Origin: SAR202 cluster bacterium
Lineage (GTDB): Bacteria > Chloroflexota > Dehalococcoidia > UBA3495
NCBI GenBank assembly: GCA_009392075.1
Contig: VFHG01000116.1
Coordinates: 1-24,799 of the forward strand
Length of the DNA: 24,799 bases
Reading direction: 5' to 3'
In this document: positions 9,113 through 16,388 of the stretch, piece after piece
Position numbering within the stretch: position 1 is the first letter of the stretch
Layout of the letters: each line of letters begins with the position of its first letter
Notes under the pieces: generated by a model
The model's input: the letters and a program-made list of their open reading frames with translations, nothing else
Database searches by the model: none
Told to the model about the DNA's origin: nothing
Translations under genes and position numbers: made by a program

Positions 9113-11431
9113 TTAGGCGTTCTCCGGTGCGATGGTCTTGATGATGTCTTCGGCGGGTAAGATACCGATCTCCTCGGACCTCACGCTGCCTTCAAGTTTG
9201 GAGATACTGACACTATCCCCAGTCTTGGTCACGCGGACTCTAGTCCCGGCCCAGGCCAAAGAACCGGTCCCGCTGACTGTAGTGGTTTCCAGGATGTCCA
9301 TAACGTTGGAGCTTTCGCTGCCGTTACGGTCTGTGGCGTACTCTGAGCCATGTTTGCGGCCCTGCCCGAAGGGGATGCTGATGGTGTCCGGGGGAACAGC
9401 TGGGCTCGGGTAGGCAACGGCTCTGATGGAGTCTTTCGATGACTCGATGCGCAGGATGTCCCCTTCCTTAACCCCAAGCTGGTCGGCGGTAGCGTCACTG
9501 ATTTCAACCCAGGTCTGCCAGGTGACGGTAGACAGCGGGTCTGGCGCTGATTGGAGCCACGGGAGGTGTCCGTTATACCCGTCCAGCAGGGTGTTATGTG
9601 CGAAAGGCACCAGATATAGCGAGTCGGAACCCATGCCGATCCCGGCGAAGGCGGGTTGAGACGCCTTTTCGGCTATCGTCTTTAGCAGTCCATCAGACGG
9701 CTTAACTGTGGTGGAGCCGTTGCGGAGTTCATCCCACCATCCGCCGCGCTTAAGGAGATTGTTCCAAAATTCGTCTTCGGTAGATGCTTCTATGGATCCA
9801 CGGTTCAAGTTGAACAATGCGTCAGAGCCTTCTCTAAGCATCGACTTGAAATTGGCCCACGGCAGGTCTGCTTCTTTGCCCAGTTCTTGGGCCATGGTTA
9901 GAAGGACGTCCGGGAAGCTCAATGGGTCAAGCTCAAACAGCGGGTTGACCACCGGTTGTTGTAGTCCTACCGCCTGGTACCCAGGGCCCGGTTCGGAGAT
10001 ATCGTCGCCCCAGTCTTCCATGGAGACACGGTCCGGAAGGATGATGTCGGCCAAGGCGCTGGTGTCGTCCAAGAAAGGAGAGAAACTGACAACCAAAAGG
10101 TCGTCCGCTTGCGTGATGGCGTCTCTTAGTTGCAGGGAGTCCGGCAGACCATGTACTGGGTCTGCGCCGTGAAGCATCAGAAGTTTTGTCTGGCCGCTGC
10201 GAATCTGCTCGGTGATGCGGGTCCAGTCATCCAGGCTGCCCGCCTTGCTGGCGGAGGGGACATCGGACCATGGACTGGCTGGATTGAACCTAACCCCGCC
10301 CTTCTTGCCGGCAGTGCCCACCAGGTAGTTGAGGGCGTAGATGGCCTCAAGATTGAAAAGGCCGTTGCTCTGCGCGCCGGCGGACCCGCCGCCGATGGCG
10401 ATGCTGGGCTGGTTGGCCGCGAACCTGCGGGCCAGGTCCTTCAGGAATCCAACCGGGTCACCGCCGGTCATCGCCGGAGTTAGTCCGGCGTCTTCGAAAA
10501 CGATCTCAGGACTGAAGTTGTTCAAGGTCTGCCGGCCGGCATCACCGCCGACCAATGAGTCGATGTCGACGCCGTCGGCCTGGAGGTTCTCTGCGACGAT
10601 TACCTGGGCTAGGCTGAGGGCCAGGTACCCTTCCCAACCGGGCCGCACCGGCAGCCATTTGTCGGAGTTGGCGGCCGTCATGGAGAACCGGGAATCTATT
10701 TGATAGAACATCCCCCGGTCGCGGCCATGCCCCTGACGGAACTCACCGTACCCGCGGCTGAAGCGGGTGGGGGAGACCCAGGTGGACAGGAAGTCCGCGC
10801 CAAAGGACAAGATGAACTTGCTGTTTTCCAGGTCGAGGTCGGGCAGTGAATCTTGATCGAATACGTTCTTGACCGCCGCCCGGTAGGTGTTGTTATCAAT
10901 GGCTTCAAAGCCTTGGTGCTCGCCACCGATTGCAGTAACGAATCGGTCTACCAAGAGGGCCATATGGCCTCGGAGAGGCTCGGTGATCATCACGGATGAA
11001 GAGCCATTCACCCGAAGCGCGTTCCGCAGGGTATCGATCCCGTCGGGCTGCCAATTGATCGCCGTAAACTCGCCGGAACCACGGGGGCCGCTCCGCCGCA
11101 TGGGGGTGGCGATACGGTCTGGATGGTACAAAGCTTGGAGCCCGGCTTCGCAGCGGGCATGGATCTTCCCTTGGTTGGTTGGGTAGAATGGGTTGCCCTG
11201 GACCATCTTGGCCCGGCCTTCCATCACCCGCACCACGATACCTTCACAGGAAGGACAGGTCCGGCATAGGCTGGCGTACCAGTTATCGGTCCCGCGGACC
11301 AAGTCCTCCGGCAAACGAACAGAGCTCTGGATGTCCAGCTCCCCTTTTCGGATGCCAAAGCCCTCACAGGCAACGGCTCCCACCGCACCCAGGCCGGCCC
11401 AAGCAAGGAAATTTCGCCGGGTTAGTTTCAT
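9113..11431 (-). CDS. actB: ACIII molybdopterin-oxidoreductase-like subunit (N-terminal half of ActB)
   Basis: 772 aa. A twin-arginine signal (TRRNFLAWAG, residues 4-13) is followed by a hydrophobic core and a cysteine at 22 that might be a lipobox. The N-terminal cysteine region is C56-x2-C59-x2-C62 with C94 in GKIHARC, then the ALYHPDR string typical of ActB and related molybdoenzymes. The rest spreads over the usual molybdopterin-oxidoreductase domains, with the C-terminal barrel marked by ADQLGVKEGDILRIES. In characterised ACIII this subunit keeps the fold but lacks the molybdenum cofactor and is structural. Context (actA upstream, Fe-S subunit downstream) supports ACIII over a free molybdoenzyme. 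An AAAGG-type ribosome site precedes the ATG. Confidence 0.9.
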   Translation of the reverse strand: MKLTRRNFLAWAGLGAVGAVACEGFGIRKGELDIQSSVRLPEDLVRGTDNWYASLCRTCPSCEGIVVRVMEGRAKMVQGNPFYPTNQGKIHARCEAGLQALYHPDRIATPMRRSGPRGSGEFTAINWQPDGIDTLRNALRVNGSSSVMITEPLRGHMALLVDRFVTAIGGEHQGFEAIDNNTYRAAVKNVFDQDSLPDLDLENSKFILSFGADFLSTWVSPTRFSRGYGEFRQGHGRDRGMFYQIDSRFSMTAANSDKWLPVRPGWEGYLALSLAQVIVAENLQADGVDIDSLVGGDAGRQTLNNFSPEIVFEDAGLTPAMTGGDPVGFLKDLARRFAANQPSIAIGGGSAGAQSNGLFNLEAIYALNYLVGTAGKKGGVRFNPASPWSDVPSASKAGSLDDWTRITEQIRSGQTKLLMLHGADPVHGLPDSLQLRDAITQADDLLVVSFSPFLDDTSALADIILPDRVSMEDWGDDISEPGPGYQAVGLQQPVVNPLFELDPLSFPDVLLTMAQELGKEADLPWANFKSMLREGSDALFNLNRGSIEASTEDEFWNNLLKRGGWWDELRNGSTTVKPSDGLLKTIAEKASQPAFAGIGMGSDSLYLVPFAHNTLLDGYNGHLPWLQSAPDPLSTVTWQTWVEISDATADQLGVKEGDILRIESSKDSIRAVAYPSPAVPPDTISIPFGQGRKHGSEYATDRNGSESSNVMDILETTTVSGTGSLAWAGTRVRVTKTGDSVSISKLEGSVRSEEIGILPAEDIIKTIAPENA

Positions 11432-11463
11432 CTACCTTTGACCCTGTTCTTCATTGATCTTCA

Positions 11464-12090
11464 TTACTTGTGGCAGACCGTGCAGTCGGTGGAAATGTTG
11501 TTGACTCGATGACAATCGACACAGGTCCCCATCTTCAGCGACTGGCCGGTCTTGGGTTGCACGACTTCCTTGTTGGCAACGTCGCCATGGCAGATGGTGC
11601 ACGTTTGGGCAACGTCCGGTGATTCTGTGAGCTCTTCGCCGTTGATACCGTACTTCACTCCAATGGTCTCGTCGGTGAAGTACCTGATATGCGCTTCATG
11701 GATGAACCGAACGTGGTCGGGAAGACGGTGTACCCGCTCCCAGTTGATCGGAGTATCGGTCTCGAAGGCCGTCCTGACCTTATTTATCTCTTCTTGGGCG
11801 GTGACCGTCCCGCCGTCGATGTCCTTGTGGCAAAACAAACACGTTTCTACGGCCGGCACTGTGGCGGCCGCGCCCTTGGTCACGTTACGGTGGCAGAACT
11901 CGCACTGAATATTGTTCTCCGCCACGTGGACCGTATGAGGAAATGCGATCGGTTGGGCCGGGGCGTTGCCAAGGCCGAATGGGGGGTTGGAGAACCAGGA
12001 AATGAGCAGGACTACAACGACGAAACCCATGATTACAGTCGCTACCCCACCGGCAACCATCAGGGGCAACATTTTTCGACTTGGCATCAT
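11464..12090 (-). CDS. actA: ACIII pentahaem cytochrome c subunit ActA
   Basis: 208 aa. An N-terminal membrane helix (about 10-33) anchors a periplasmic multihaem domain with five CxxCH sites: C63 (CEFCH), C84 (CLFCH), C164 (CTICH), C190 (CVDCH) and C203 (CTVCH, ending two residues before the stop). Additional histidines (H52, H55, H121, H126, H131, H134) can serve as distal axial ligands. Five haems match the ActA subunits known from ACIII; the fold is of the cytochrome c7/NrfH-like kind. It relays electrons from the Fe-S subunit toward ActE. Two consecutive ATG codons (12090, 12087) could start it; no strong ribosome site is visible, so coupling to the preceding 81-aa gene is plausible. Confidence 0.93.
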   Translation of the reverse strand: MMPSRKMLPLMVAGGVATVIMGFVVVVLLISWFSNPPFGLGNAPAQPIAFPHTVHVAENNIQCEFCHRNVTKGAAATVPAVETCLFCHKDIDGGTVTAQEEINKVRTAFETDTPINWERVHRLPDHVRFIHEAHIRYFTDETIGVKYGINGEELTESPDVAQTCTICHGDVANKEVVQPKTGQSLKMGTCVDCHRVNNISTDCTVCHK

Positions 12091-12157
12091 CTAGTTAGTT
12101 GTTCCGTGCATCATTTTGTTTACTATTCTTCAGATCGTTCATGAAACGCGATTCGCC

Positions 12158-12403
12158 TTAAATGAATACCCGGTCCCAGATCGCCCGGACATCCAGCTCA
12201 GCATTGATGCCGAGAATCAAAACAACCGCACCGGCGGCGAACAACAAAGCGGCGAACATGGTTAGTGGGATCCGCAATTTCTGAGTGGCTTCCGGTAGAT
12301 GGCCAGTATTCACCATCGAAGGAATAAGCGCGTGGGCCGTCAGCATGGTGATTCCAAATGTCACGACGATGGGGAAATAAATCCAGAACCACTGAAGGAA
12401 CAT
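12158..12403 (-). CDS. Small two-helix membrane protein heading the ACIII operon
   Basis: 81 aa, not recognised. Two hydrophobic segments (about 6-27 and 46-66) are joined by a short loop rich in polar residues (NTGHLPEATQK), and the tail (AELDVRAIWDRVFI) is amphipathic. It is the first gene after the operon promoter, 67 nt before actA and in the same direction. Characterised ACIII enzymes contain small accessory membrane subunits in addition to ActA-F, so this may be one, or an assembly factor; this is inference from size and place. No strong ribosome site is seen before the ATG. The hydrophobic pattern and operon position make a chance frame unlikely. Confidence 0.7.
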   Translation of the reverse strand: MFLQWFWIYFPIVVTFGITMLTAHALIPSMVNTGHLPEATQKLRIPLTMFAALLFAAGAVVLILGINAELDVRAIWDRVFI

Positions 12404-12486
12404 GTGGATGTTATGCCACTCAACGCTAGTTAATGCATTTGGATCTTCGATAATCGGTACCCGTTAGCGTTTGAAAACCAGCGGTT

Positions 12487-12534
12487 ACGCCTGATTTTCA
12501 TGCTGAATTTCGCGCTGAATTTCGCGCTGGATTT
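12487..12534. repeat. 12-bp tandem repeat, four copies, in the ACIII leader
   Basis: Read on the minus strand the block is AAATCCAGCGCG, AAATTCAGCGCG, AAATTCAGCATG, AAAATCAGGCGT, contiguous and in strict 12-bp register. The second copy differs from the first by one base; the fourth is the most degenerate. It lies between the promoter (12583-12611) and the first gene start (12403), so within the transcribed leader. It could be a regulator-binding array, an RNA element or a slippage product; sequence alone does not decide. Confidence 0.8.
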
Positions 12535-12582
12535 TACTACGTAACCCGTGCGCAAAACAGCCTCTCACACGAGGCCAGGTGA

Positions 12583-12611
12583 AAAATATCACAACTGCAT
12601 ATTTGTGTCAA
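12583..12611 (-). promoter_or_regulatory. Sigma70-type promoter of the ACIII-ccm operon
   Basis: On the minus strand TTGACA (12611-12606) is a perfect -35 box. It is followed after 17 nt by TATTTT (12588-12583), 4 of 6 matches to the -10 consensus. Transcription would start near 12576, giving a leader of about 170 nt before the 81-aa gene. A small inverted repeat, GCCTC/GAGGC (12560-12575), sits at the predicted start. No other good promoter is seen before the operon. Confidence 0.65.
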
Positions 12612-12656
12612 TAGATTTCAGCTATGATTACGCGTGGTTGCAGACTCGCCATCGCT

Positions 12657-12683
12657 TTATAAATCGCCCTTAATTTTGGGCAA
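12657..12683 (-). terminator. Weak candidate terminator after the deacetylase pair
   Basis: Minus strand: TTGCCC (12683-12678), loop of 8 A/T bases, GGGCGA (12669-12664), then TTTAT. The stem is 6 bp with one G-U pair and the T tract is short, so termination would be inefficient. It would separate the deacetylase genes from the ACIII promoter just downstream. The remaining bases of 12404-12724 hold no gene that I can support. Confidence 0.3.
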
Positions 12684-12724
12684 GTTTGCTCGCTGGATCA
12701 GGTAGGCCGACCGGCATTCACTCT

Positions 12725-13627
12725 TTAGACGGGCGGGTTGCTGCGAAACCAGTCGACGACCTCAGAGCCGGACGCGGCCCAGACTCCGTCATGGCTCATG
12801 ATGTAGGCAAGGGCTTCCTCTAGGTATCCGATGCGGAAAGGCTGCCCTACGAGCCACGGGTGAAGATTGATCGTCATCAGACGGCCATTCTCTGCGCCGT
12901 CCCGGAACAGAGAGTCGAAGCCGTCCTTCAGTGTTTGGGCGTACCGTTCTATCTCCACGCGGCGGTTGGACATGGCGAACAGGTCGTCCATCTCCAGCAT
13001 CGTCGGCAGGGCTACCAGTCCGTCCCTCATGGGGTAGGGTTGCTCATCGTTGGCCCAGTCGCACACGTAGTCGAAGCCGGCTTGGCGCAGGAGGTCCGGA
13101 GTCCGTTCAGATTCACCATAGTCGGTCCCGAACCATCCCCGGGGAGTAGAGCCGGTAGCCTTCTTCATCGCATCCATCGAGGCGCGGATGAACACCGTTT
13201 CCCCTTCAACCGACATCTCGCCGGAAATCATCTGGCTGCCAGACACGCCGTGGGCGATGATTTCGCAGCCCCGGTCTTGGCAGTGCTTCACCAGGTAGGG
13301 ATAGCCCTCGGCCGTCTGGGTGTCCATGGCCACGGTGGACTTTATTCCATTGCGTTCCAGAGCATCCAGAACCCGGAAGATGCCCACGCGGTGGCCGTAC
13401 TCCCGGTGGGAAAAACGTGGGTAGTCCGGGAAAGGACGAAGGCCCAAGCCCCCGGCCTGGTCGGCGCTGAAGCTGCCTTCCGGCTGCTCCCATTCAGTGT
13501 GTTCCAGAGTAATAATTACGCACAAAGCGACCTGGGCGTTATTGGGCCAACTTAGTTTTCCTCGGGTGGATATGGGGGACCACTCATGGTGTTCGTGGTC
13601 CATCCCTACTCGTCGTTCAGCGGGCAT
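12725..13627 (-). CDS. Polysaccharide deacetylase-family hydrolase (PuuE/NodB type), copy 1
   Basis: 300 aa of the carbohydrate esterase 4-like barrel, in the branch that includes PuuE allantoinase. Seen: ITLEHTEW (E42, H43) at the place of the NodB catalytic/metal Asp motif, AHGVSG (H126) for the metal-binding His loop, and GWFGTDY...TPDLL..AGFDYVCDW (164-191). NDEQPYPM and the LHPWLVGQPFRIGYLEE string (H256) complete the fold. Such enzymes hydrolyse C-N bonds of N-acetyl sugars or cyclic amides; the substrate here is unknown. It lies 34 nt downstream of a diverged paralogue (13662-14570), likely the same transcript. A GAGAAG ribosome site precedes the ATG at 13627; an in-frame ATG at 13603 is a less supported alternative. 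Confidence 0.85.
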   Translation of the reverse strand: MPAERRVGMDHEHHEWSPISTRGKLSWPNNAQVALCVIITLEHTEWEQPEGSFSADQAGGLGLRPFPDYPRFSHREYGHRVGIFRVLDALERNGIKSTVAMDTQTAEGYPYLVKHCQDRGCEIIAHGVSGSQMISGEMSVEGETVFIRASMDAMKKATGSTPRGWFGTDYGESERTPDLLRQAGFDYVCDWANDEQPYPMRDGLVALPTMLEMDDLFAMSNRRVEIERYAQTLKDGFDSLFRDGAENGRLMTINLHPWLVGQPFRIGYLEEALAYIMSHDGVWAASGSEVVDWFRSNPPV

Positions 13628-13661
13628 GGGAAACTTCTCACTTTGCGTTAGATTTTTAGAG

Positions 13662-14570
13662 TTAGGCCTTGTACTGCTGCGCGTGGTCCACGGCCTGGTC
13701 GTAATAGTTGGCGATGTAATACTCGGCTATCTCATCGGCAGTGGTCTGCCAGATGCCGTCATGAGACATGATGTAGCCGAGGATGTCGTCCAGGTATTTG
13801 ATGCGGTGGGGTTGGCCGATCAGGAACGGGTGGAGCGCGATACACATCACGCGGCCGCTCTCGGCGCCCTCTTTATATAGTTGGTCGAACTGCCGCTTAC
13901 ATATCTCCGCGAAATAATCGGCTTCATAGTTCACCCGGAACAGCGGCGAGTCGTTAAGTTCGATGGAATAAGGGACGGACACGAGCTTGCCCGACTCCAC
14001 GTTGATGGGCACCGGTTGGTCGTCGTGCATCCAGTCGGTGTGGTAGATCAGGCCGGCCTCGGTCATCAAGTCCGGCGTGCGTACGGTGCCTGAAATGGCC
14101 GGGCCGAGCATTCCCTTCAGTTGTTTGCCGGTCTGCCGCTTCAACGTCTCCACGTTGTCCCGGTAGAACTCCCGCTCCTCTTCTTCTGTATAGGCATAGA
14201 GATAGCGCGTGTTATAGATGCCGTGACTCATGTAATCCCAGTCTCGCTCCACCATCGCGTCGCGAATCTCAGGGAAATGTTCCAAGACGGCCAGGTTCAG
14301 CGATACGCAGGCACGTATCTTGTGTTGGTCCAGTACCTCCAGCATCCGCCAGAACCCCACTCGGTTGCCGTAGTCCCGGTAGGAGTATTGCTGCACGTCG
14401 GGATACGGAGTGCGCGGCCACGGGTCACGGGGGCCGTACTTAACGGGCATGTATTCGTAATGCTCAACGTTGGGCGCGATCCATAATGCGACTCGTTCCC
14501 CGTTGGGCCATTTGATCGGCGGGCGCTCGATGATCGGGCTGTAATCCACCCGATGCGGAGGAAGTGACAT
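13662..14570 (-). CDS. Polysaccharide deacetylase-family hydrolase (PuuE/NodB type), copy 2
   Basis: 302 aa from the ATG at 14570, which has GGAAGGAG about 10 nt upstream. An upstream in-frame ATG at 14723 would add 51 residues of non-family sequence lying across the promoter, so I reject it. Motifs parallel copy 1: NVEHYEY (E36, H37), MSHGIY (H116), GMLGPAISG..RTPDLMTEAG..YHTDW, HDDQPVPI, and LHPFLIGQPHRIKYLDD (H247). The length matches copy 1 and both share the C-terminal IMSHDG(I/V)W. The loop after the second motif (YLYAYTEEEEREF) is longer and acidic, so the two probably differ in substrate. It is first in a two-gene unit divergent from the HpaB-family gene. Confidence 0.86.
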   Translation of the reverse strand: MSLPPHRVDYSPIIERPPIKWPNGERVALWIAPNVEHYEYMPVKYGPRDPWPRTPYPDVQQYSYRDYGNRVGFWRMLEVLDQHKIRACVSLNLAVLEHFPEIRDAMVERDWDYMSHGIYNTRYLYAYTEEEEREFYRDNVETLKRQTGKQLKGMLGPAISGTVRTPDLMTEAGLIYHTDWMHDDQPVPINVESGKLVSVPYSIELNDSPLFRVNYEADYFAEICKRQFDQLYKEGAESGRVMCIALHPFLIGQPHRIKYLDDILGYIMSHDGIWQTTADEIAEYYIANYYDQAVDHAQQYKA

Positions 14571-14601
14571 GGTTAAAAAGCTCCTTCCGGATTGTGTGCC
14601 C

Positions 14602-14630
14602 ACACTAGGGGAATCGCCCCATACTGTCAA
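14602..14630 (-). promoter_or_regulatory. Promoter of the deacetylase pair
   Basis: Minus strand: perfect -35 TTGACA (14630-14625), 17-nt spacer, then TAGTGT (14607-14602), only 3 of 6 to the -10 consensus. The -35 lies within AAATCTATTTGACA, almost identical to AAATCTATTGACA at the ACIII promoter. The transcript leader before the ATG at 14570 would be about 25 nt. Confidence 0.45.
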
Positions 14631-14727
14631 ATAGATTTCCCAGGATTGGCGAGGCAGGTGGGCCAACGCTGGTAAATCAGCACTAGATAACGCAAAATAT
14701 CGGCGAACTGAATCAGACATCAACTTC

Positions 14728-14733
14728 TACAAT
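14728..14733 (+). promoter_or_regulatory. Possible -10 box for the HpaB-family gene
   Basis: TACAAT matches the -10 consensus at 5 of 6 bases and lies 35 nt before the ATG at 14768. No convincing -35 hexamer is found 16-18 nt upstream, so an activator may be needed or the call may be chance. Confidence 0.3.
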
Positions 14734-14767
14734 GAGAACCGGGCGTTGATCGCCGGAAGGGAGCAGG

Positions 14768-16219
14768 ATGCCAGTCAGAACTGGAAAGCAGTACATAGAT
14801 GGACTCAGCGAAAGGCCCCCCAACCTGTACATGTCTGGCAAGAAGGTGAAAGACGCGACCAAAGAGCCGGGGCTGATGGGAGGCATCAAGACCCTTGCCC
14901 GGCTGTACGACCTGCAACACGACCCAAAGGCCGGCAATGATATGACCTATAAGTCGCCTACCACCGGCGACCAGGTTGGCCTGTCTTTCCTGACTCCCAA
15001 GACCCACGAGGACTTGGACCGGCGCCGCGAGATGATGCGCAACTGGGCTAAGATCACCTGCGGGATGATGGGCCGCACCCCCGATTTCCTGAATGTGAGC
15101 CTGATGTCCATGGCCGCCGCCGGGAAATATTTCGGCCAGAACCGGCCCGAGTTCGAGAAAAACATCCAGGACTATTACGAGATGGTCCGGGAAAAGGACC
15201 TGGTGCTGACCCACACGCTGGTCAACATCCAACGGAACCGCTCCGGAGCGGCCACCGCTCTGGACGACTCCGTGGAGCTTGCCTTGTCAGTGGTCAAAGA
15301 GACCGACGAAGGGATAATCGTCCACGGCGCACGGGTGCTGGCGACTCTGCCCATCGCCGACGAGATCGCCGTATATCCCGCCCGCTCCCACCGGCTGCCC
15401 GCGGGCGCGCCGGGCCGGACATCCTTTGCATTCGCTATTCCCTGCGATACCCCCGGACTCAAGTTCCAATGCCGGGAACCGTTCGATCTGGAACGCTCCA
15501 ACTTCGACCACCCTCTGGGGTCCCGGTTCGAAGAGATGGACGCCTTGGCCTTCTTCGACAACGTCCTCGTCCCCTGGGAGAGGGTGTTCCTGTACGGCGA
15601 CGTGGACATGTGCAACAACATGTCTTTGAGGACGCACCAGTACCTGCACTCCGGCCATCAAGTGGTGACCAAGAACGTGGTCAAGTGCGAGTTTATCCTG
15701 GGGTTGGCCAACTTGATGGTGAACACCCTAGGCTCGCAGGAGATGCCTCAGGTCCACGGCATGATGGCGGAGATCATCGAGAACCTGGAGATCACCAAGG
15801 CCCTTCTACGGGCTGCCGAAGTAGACGCTGAGTTGGACGAGTGGGGTGTTATGTGTCCCGTGGATATTTCGCTGATGGTGGCGCGTCAGCAGTTCATCAA
15901 CATGTACCCGCGCATGGGCGAGATCCTGCACCTTTTGGGTTCGAGCAGCCTGATGGCAGTGCCGACTGAAGCAGACTTCGACGGCCCCCTCTCCGAAGAC
16001 ATAAACAAGTATCTGGAGACCGATTTCTCCTCGGCCAAGGACCGGGTGCGGTTGTTCCGCCTGGCCTGGGATACCTGCTGTAGCGCCTTCGGGTCGCGCC
16101 AGATCCTTTACGAACGCTTCTTCCAGGGCGACCGAAACCGGAACGTCGTGATAATGAATACGCGCTACGACAAGGAACCAATGAGCCAGTTCGTCTTGGA
16201 CTTCCTGAACCAAGAGTAG
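14768..16219 (+). CDS. HpaB-family FADH2-dependent monooxygenase (4-hydroxyphenylacetate 3-hydroxylase type)
   Basis: 483 aa, usual length for the large component of two-component flavin hydroxylases. Seen: the N-terminal RTGKQYIDGL, the TPDFLN helix, the flavin/substrate segment FAIPCDTPGLKF, the HPLGSRFEEMDALAFFDNVL string with VPWERVF after it, and HQVVTKNVVKCEFILGLA in the C-terminal helical domain. The family hydroxylates phenols using reduced flavin from a separate reductase (HpaC type); no reductase gene is in the window. A GGGAG ribosome site supports the ATG. The gene is divergent from the deacetylase pair and convergent with the first MFS gene. The related 4-hydroxybutyryl-CoA dehydratases share the fold; the hydroxylase-like PWERVF region favours a monooxygenase, but the substrate is not known. 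Confidence 0.88.
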   Translation: MPVRTGKQYIDGLSERPPNLYMSGKKVKDATKEPGLMGGIKTLARLYDLQHDPKAGNDMTYKSPTTGDQVGLSFLTPKTHEDLDRRREMMRNWAKITCGMMGRTPDFLNVSLMSMAAAGKYFGQNRPEFEKNIQDYYEMVREKDLVLTHTLVNIQRNRSGAATALDDSVELALSVVKETDEGIIVHGARVLATLPIADEIAVYPARSHRLPAGAPGRTSFAFAIPCDTPGLKFQCREPFDLERSNFDHPLGSRFEEMDALAFFDNVLVPWERVFLYGDVDMCNNMSLRTHQYLHSGHQVVTKNVVKCEFILGLANLMVNTLGSQEMPQVHGMMAEIIENLEITKALLRAAEVDAELDEWGVMCPVDISLMVARQQFINMYPRMGEILHLLGSSSLMAVPTEADFDGPLSEDINKYLETDFSSAKDRVRLFRLAWDTCCSAFGSRQILYERFFQGDRNRNVVIMNTRYDKEPMSQFVLDFLNQE

Positions 16220-16264
16220 GTAGGACAGAAGGGCCCCTTTGCCAAGAAACCTCACTCGCGAAAT

Positions 16265-16344
16265 GCCATTCTGAGGAGCGCCGTAGGCCGACGACGAATC
16301 TACCAATCTCATCCCGGCAGACCCTTCGCTTCACTCAGGGTGAC
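16265..16344. repeat. Intergenic imperfect palindromic repeat
   Basis: Left arm GCCATTCTGAGGAGCG (16265-16280) and right arm CGCTTCACTCAGGGTGAC (16327-16344) are inverted and imperfect, with GACGAATCT between them. This layout (CATTCTGAG...GAATCT...CTCAGGGTGAC) resembles short non-coding repeats scattered between genes in many environmental Chloroflexota and other genomes. It lies between two convergent genes and could act as a bidirectional terminator or a MITE-like element. Copy number cannot be judged from this window. Confidence 0.5.
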
Positions 16345-16388
16345 AGAGGCGCCGGGCGGCTCTCTTCGGAAACCCGGAGAAGCAAACG

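Noticed and set aside
9113..11431. Free-standing molybdenum oxidoreductase (formate dehydrogenase type)
   Set aside because: It lies in an operon with ActA, Fe-S, NrfD-type, ActD and ActE genes, which is the ACIII set.
1521..11457. Plus-strand open frames of 60-184 codons across the ACIII and ccm region
   Set aside because: All lie antisense to well-supported genes and have composition typical of shadows.
12487..12534. CRISPR-like array
   Set aside because: Units are 12 bp, contiguous with no spacers and no cas genes nearby.
14571..14723. Longer N-terminus for deacetylase copy 2 starting at 14723
   Set aside because: The extra 51 residues match nothing in copy 1 and cover a -35/-10 pair; the ATG at 14570 has a strong ribosome site.
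14768..16219. 4-hydroxybutyryl-CoA dehydratase
   Set aside because: Shares the fold, but the HPLGSRFEEMDAL...VPWERVF pattern fits the HpaB flavin hydroxylases better and the cluster Cys/His set of the dehydratase could not be traced with confidence.
16220..16264. Rho-independent terminator after the HpaB-family gene (AAGGGCCCCTTT)
   Set aside because: The palindrome is too short, leaving a 2-base loop, so no stable hairpin forms.
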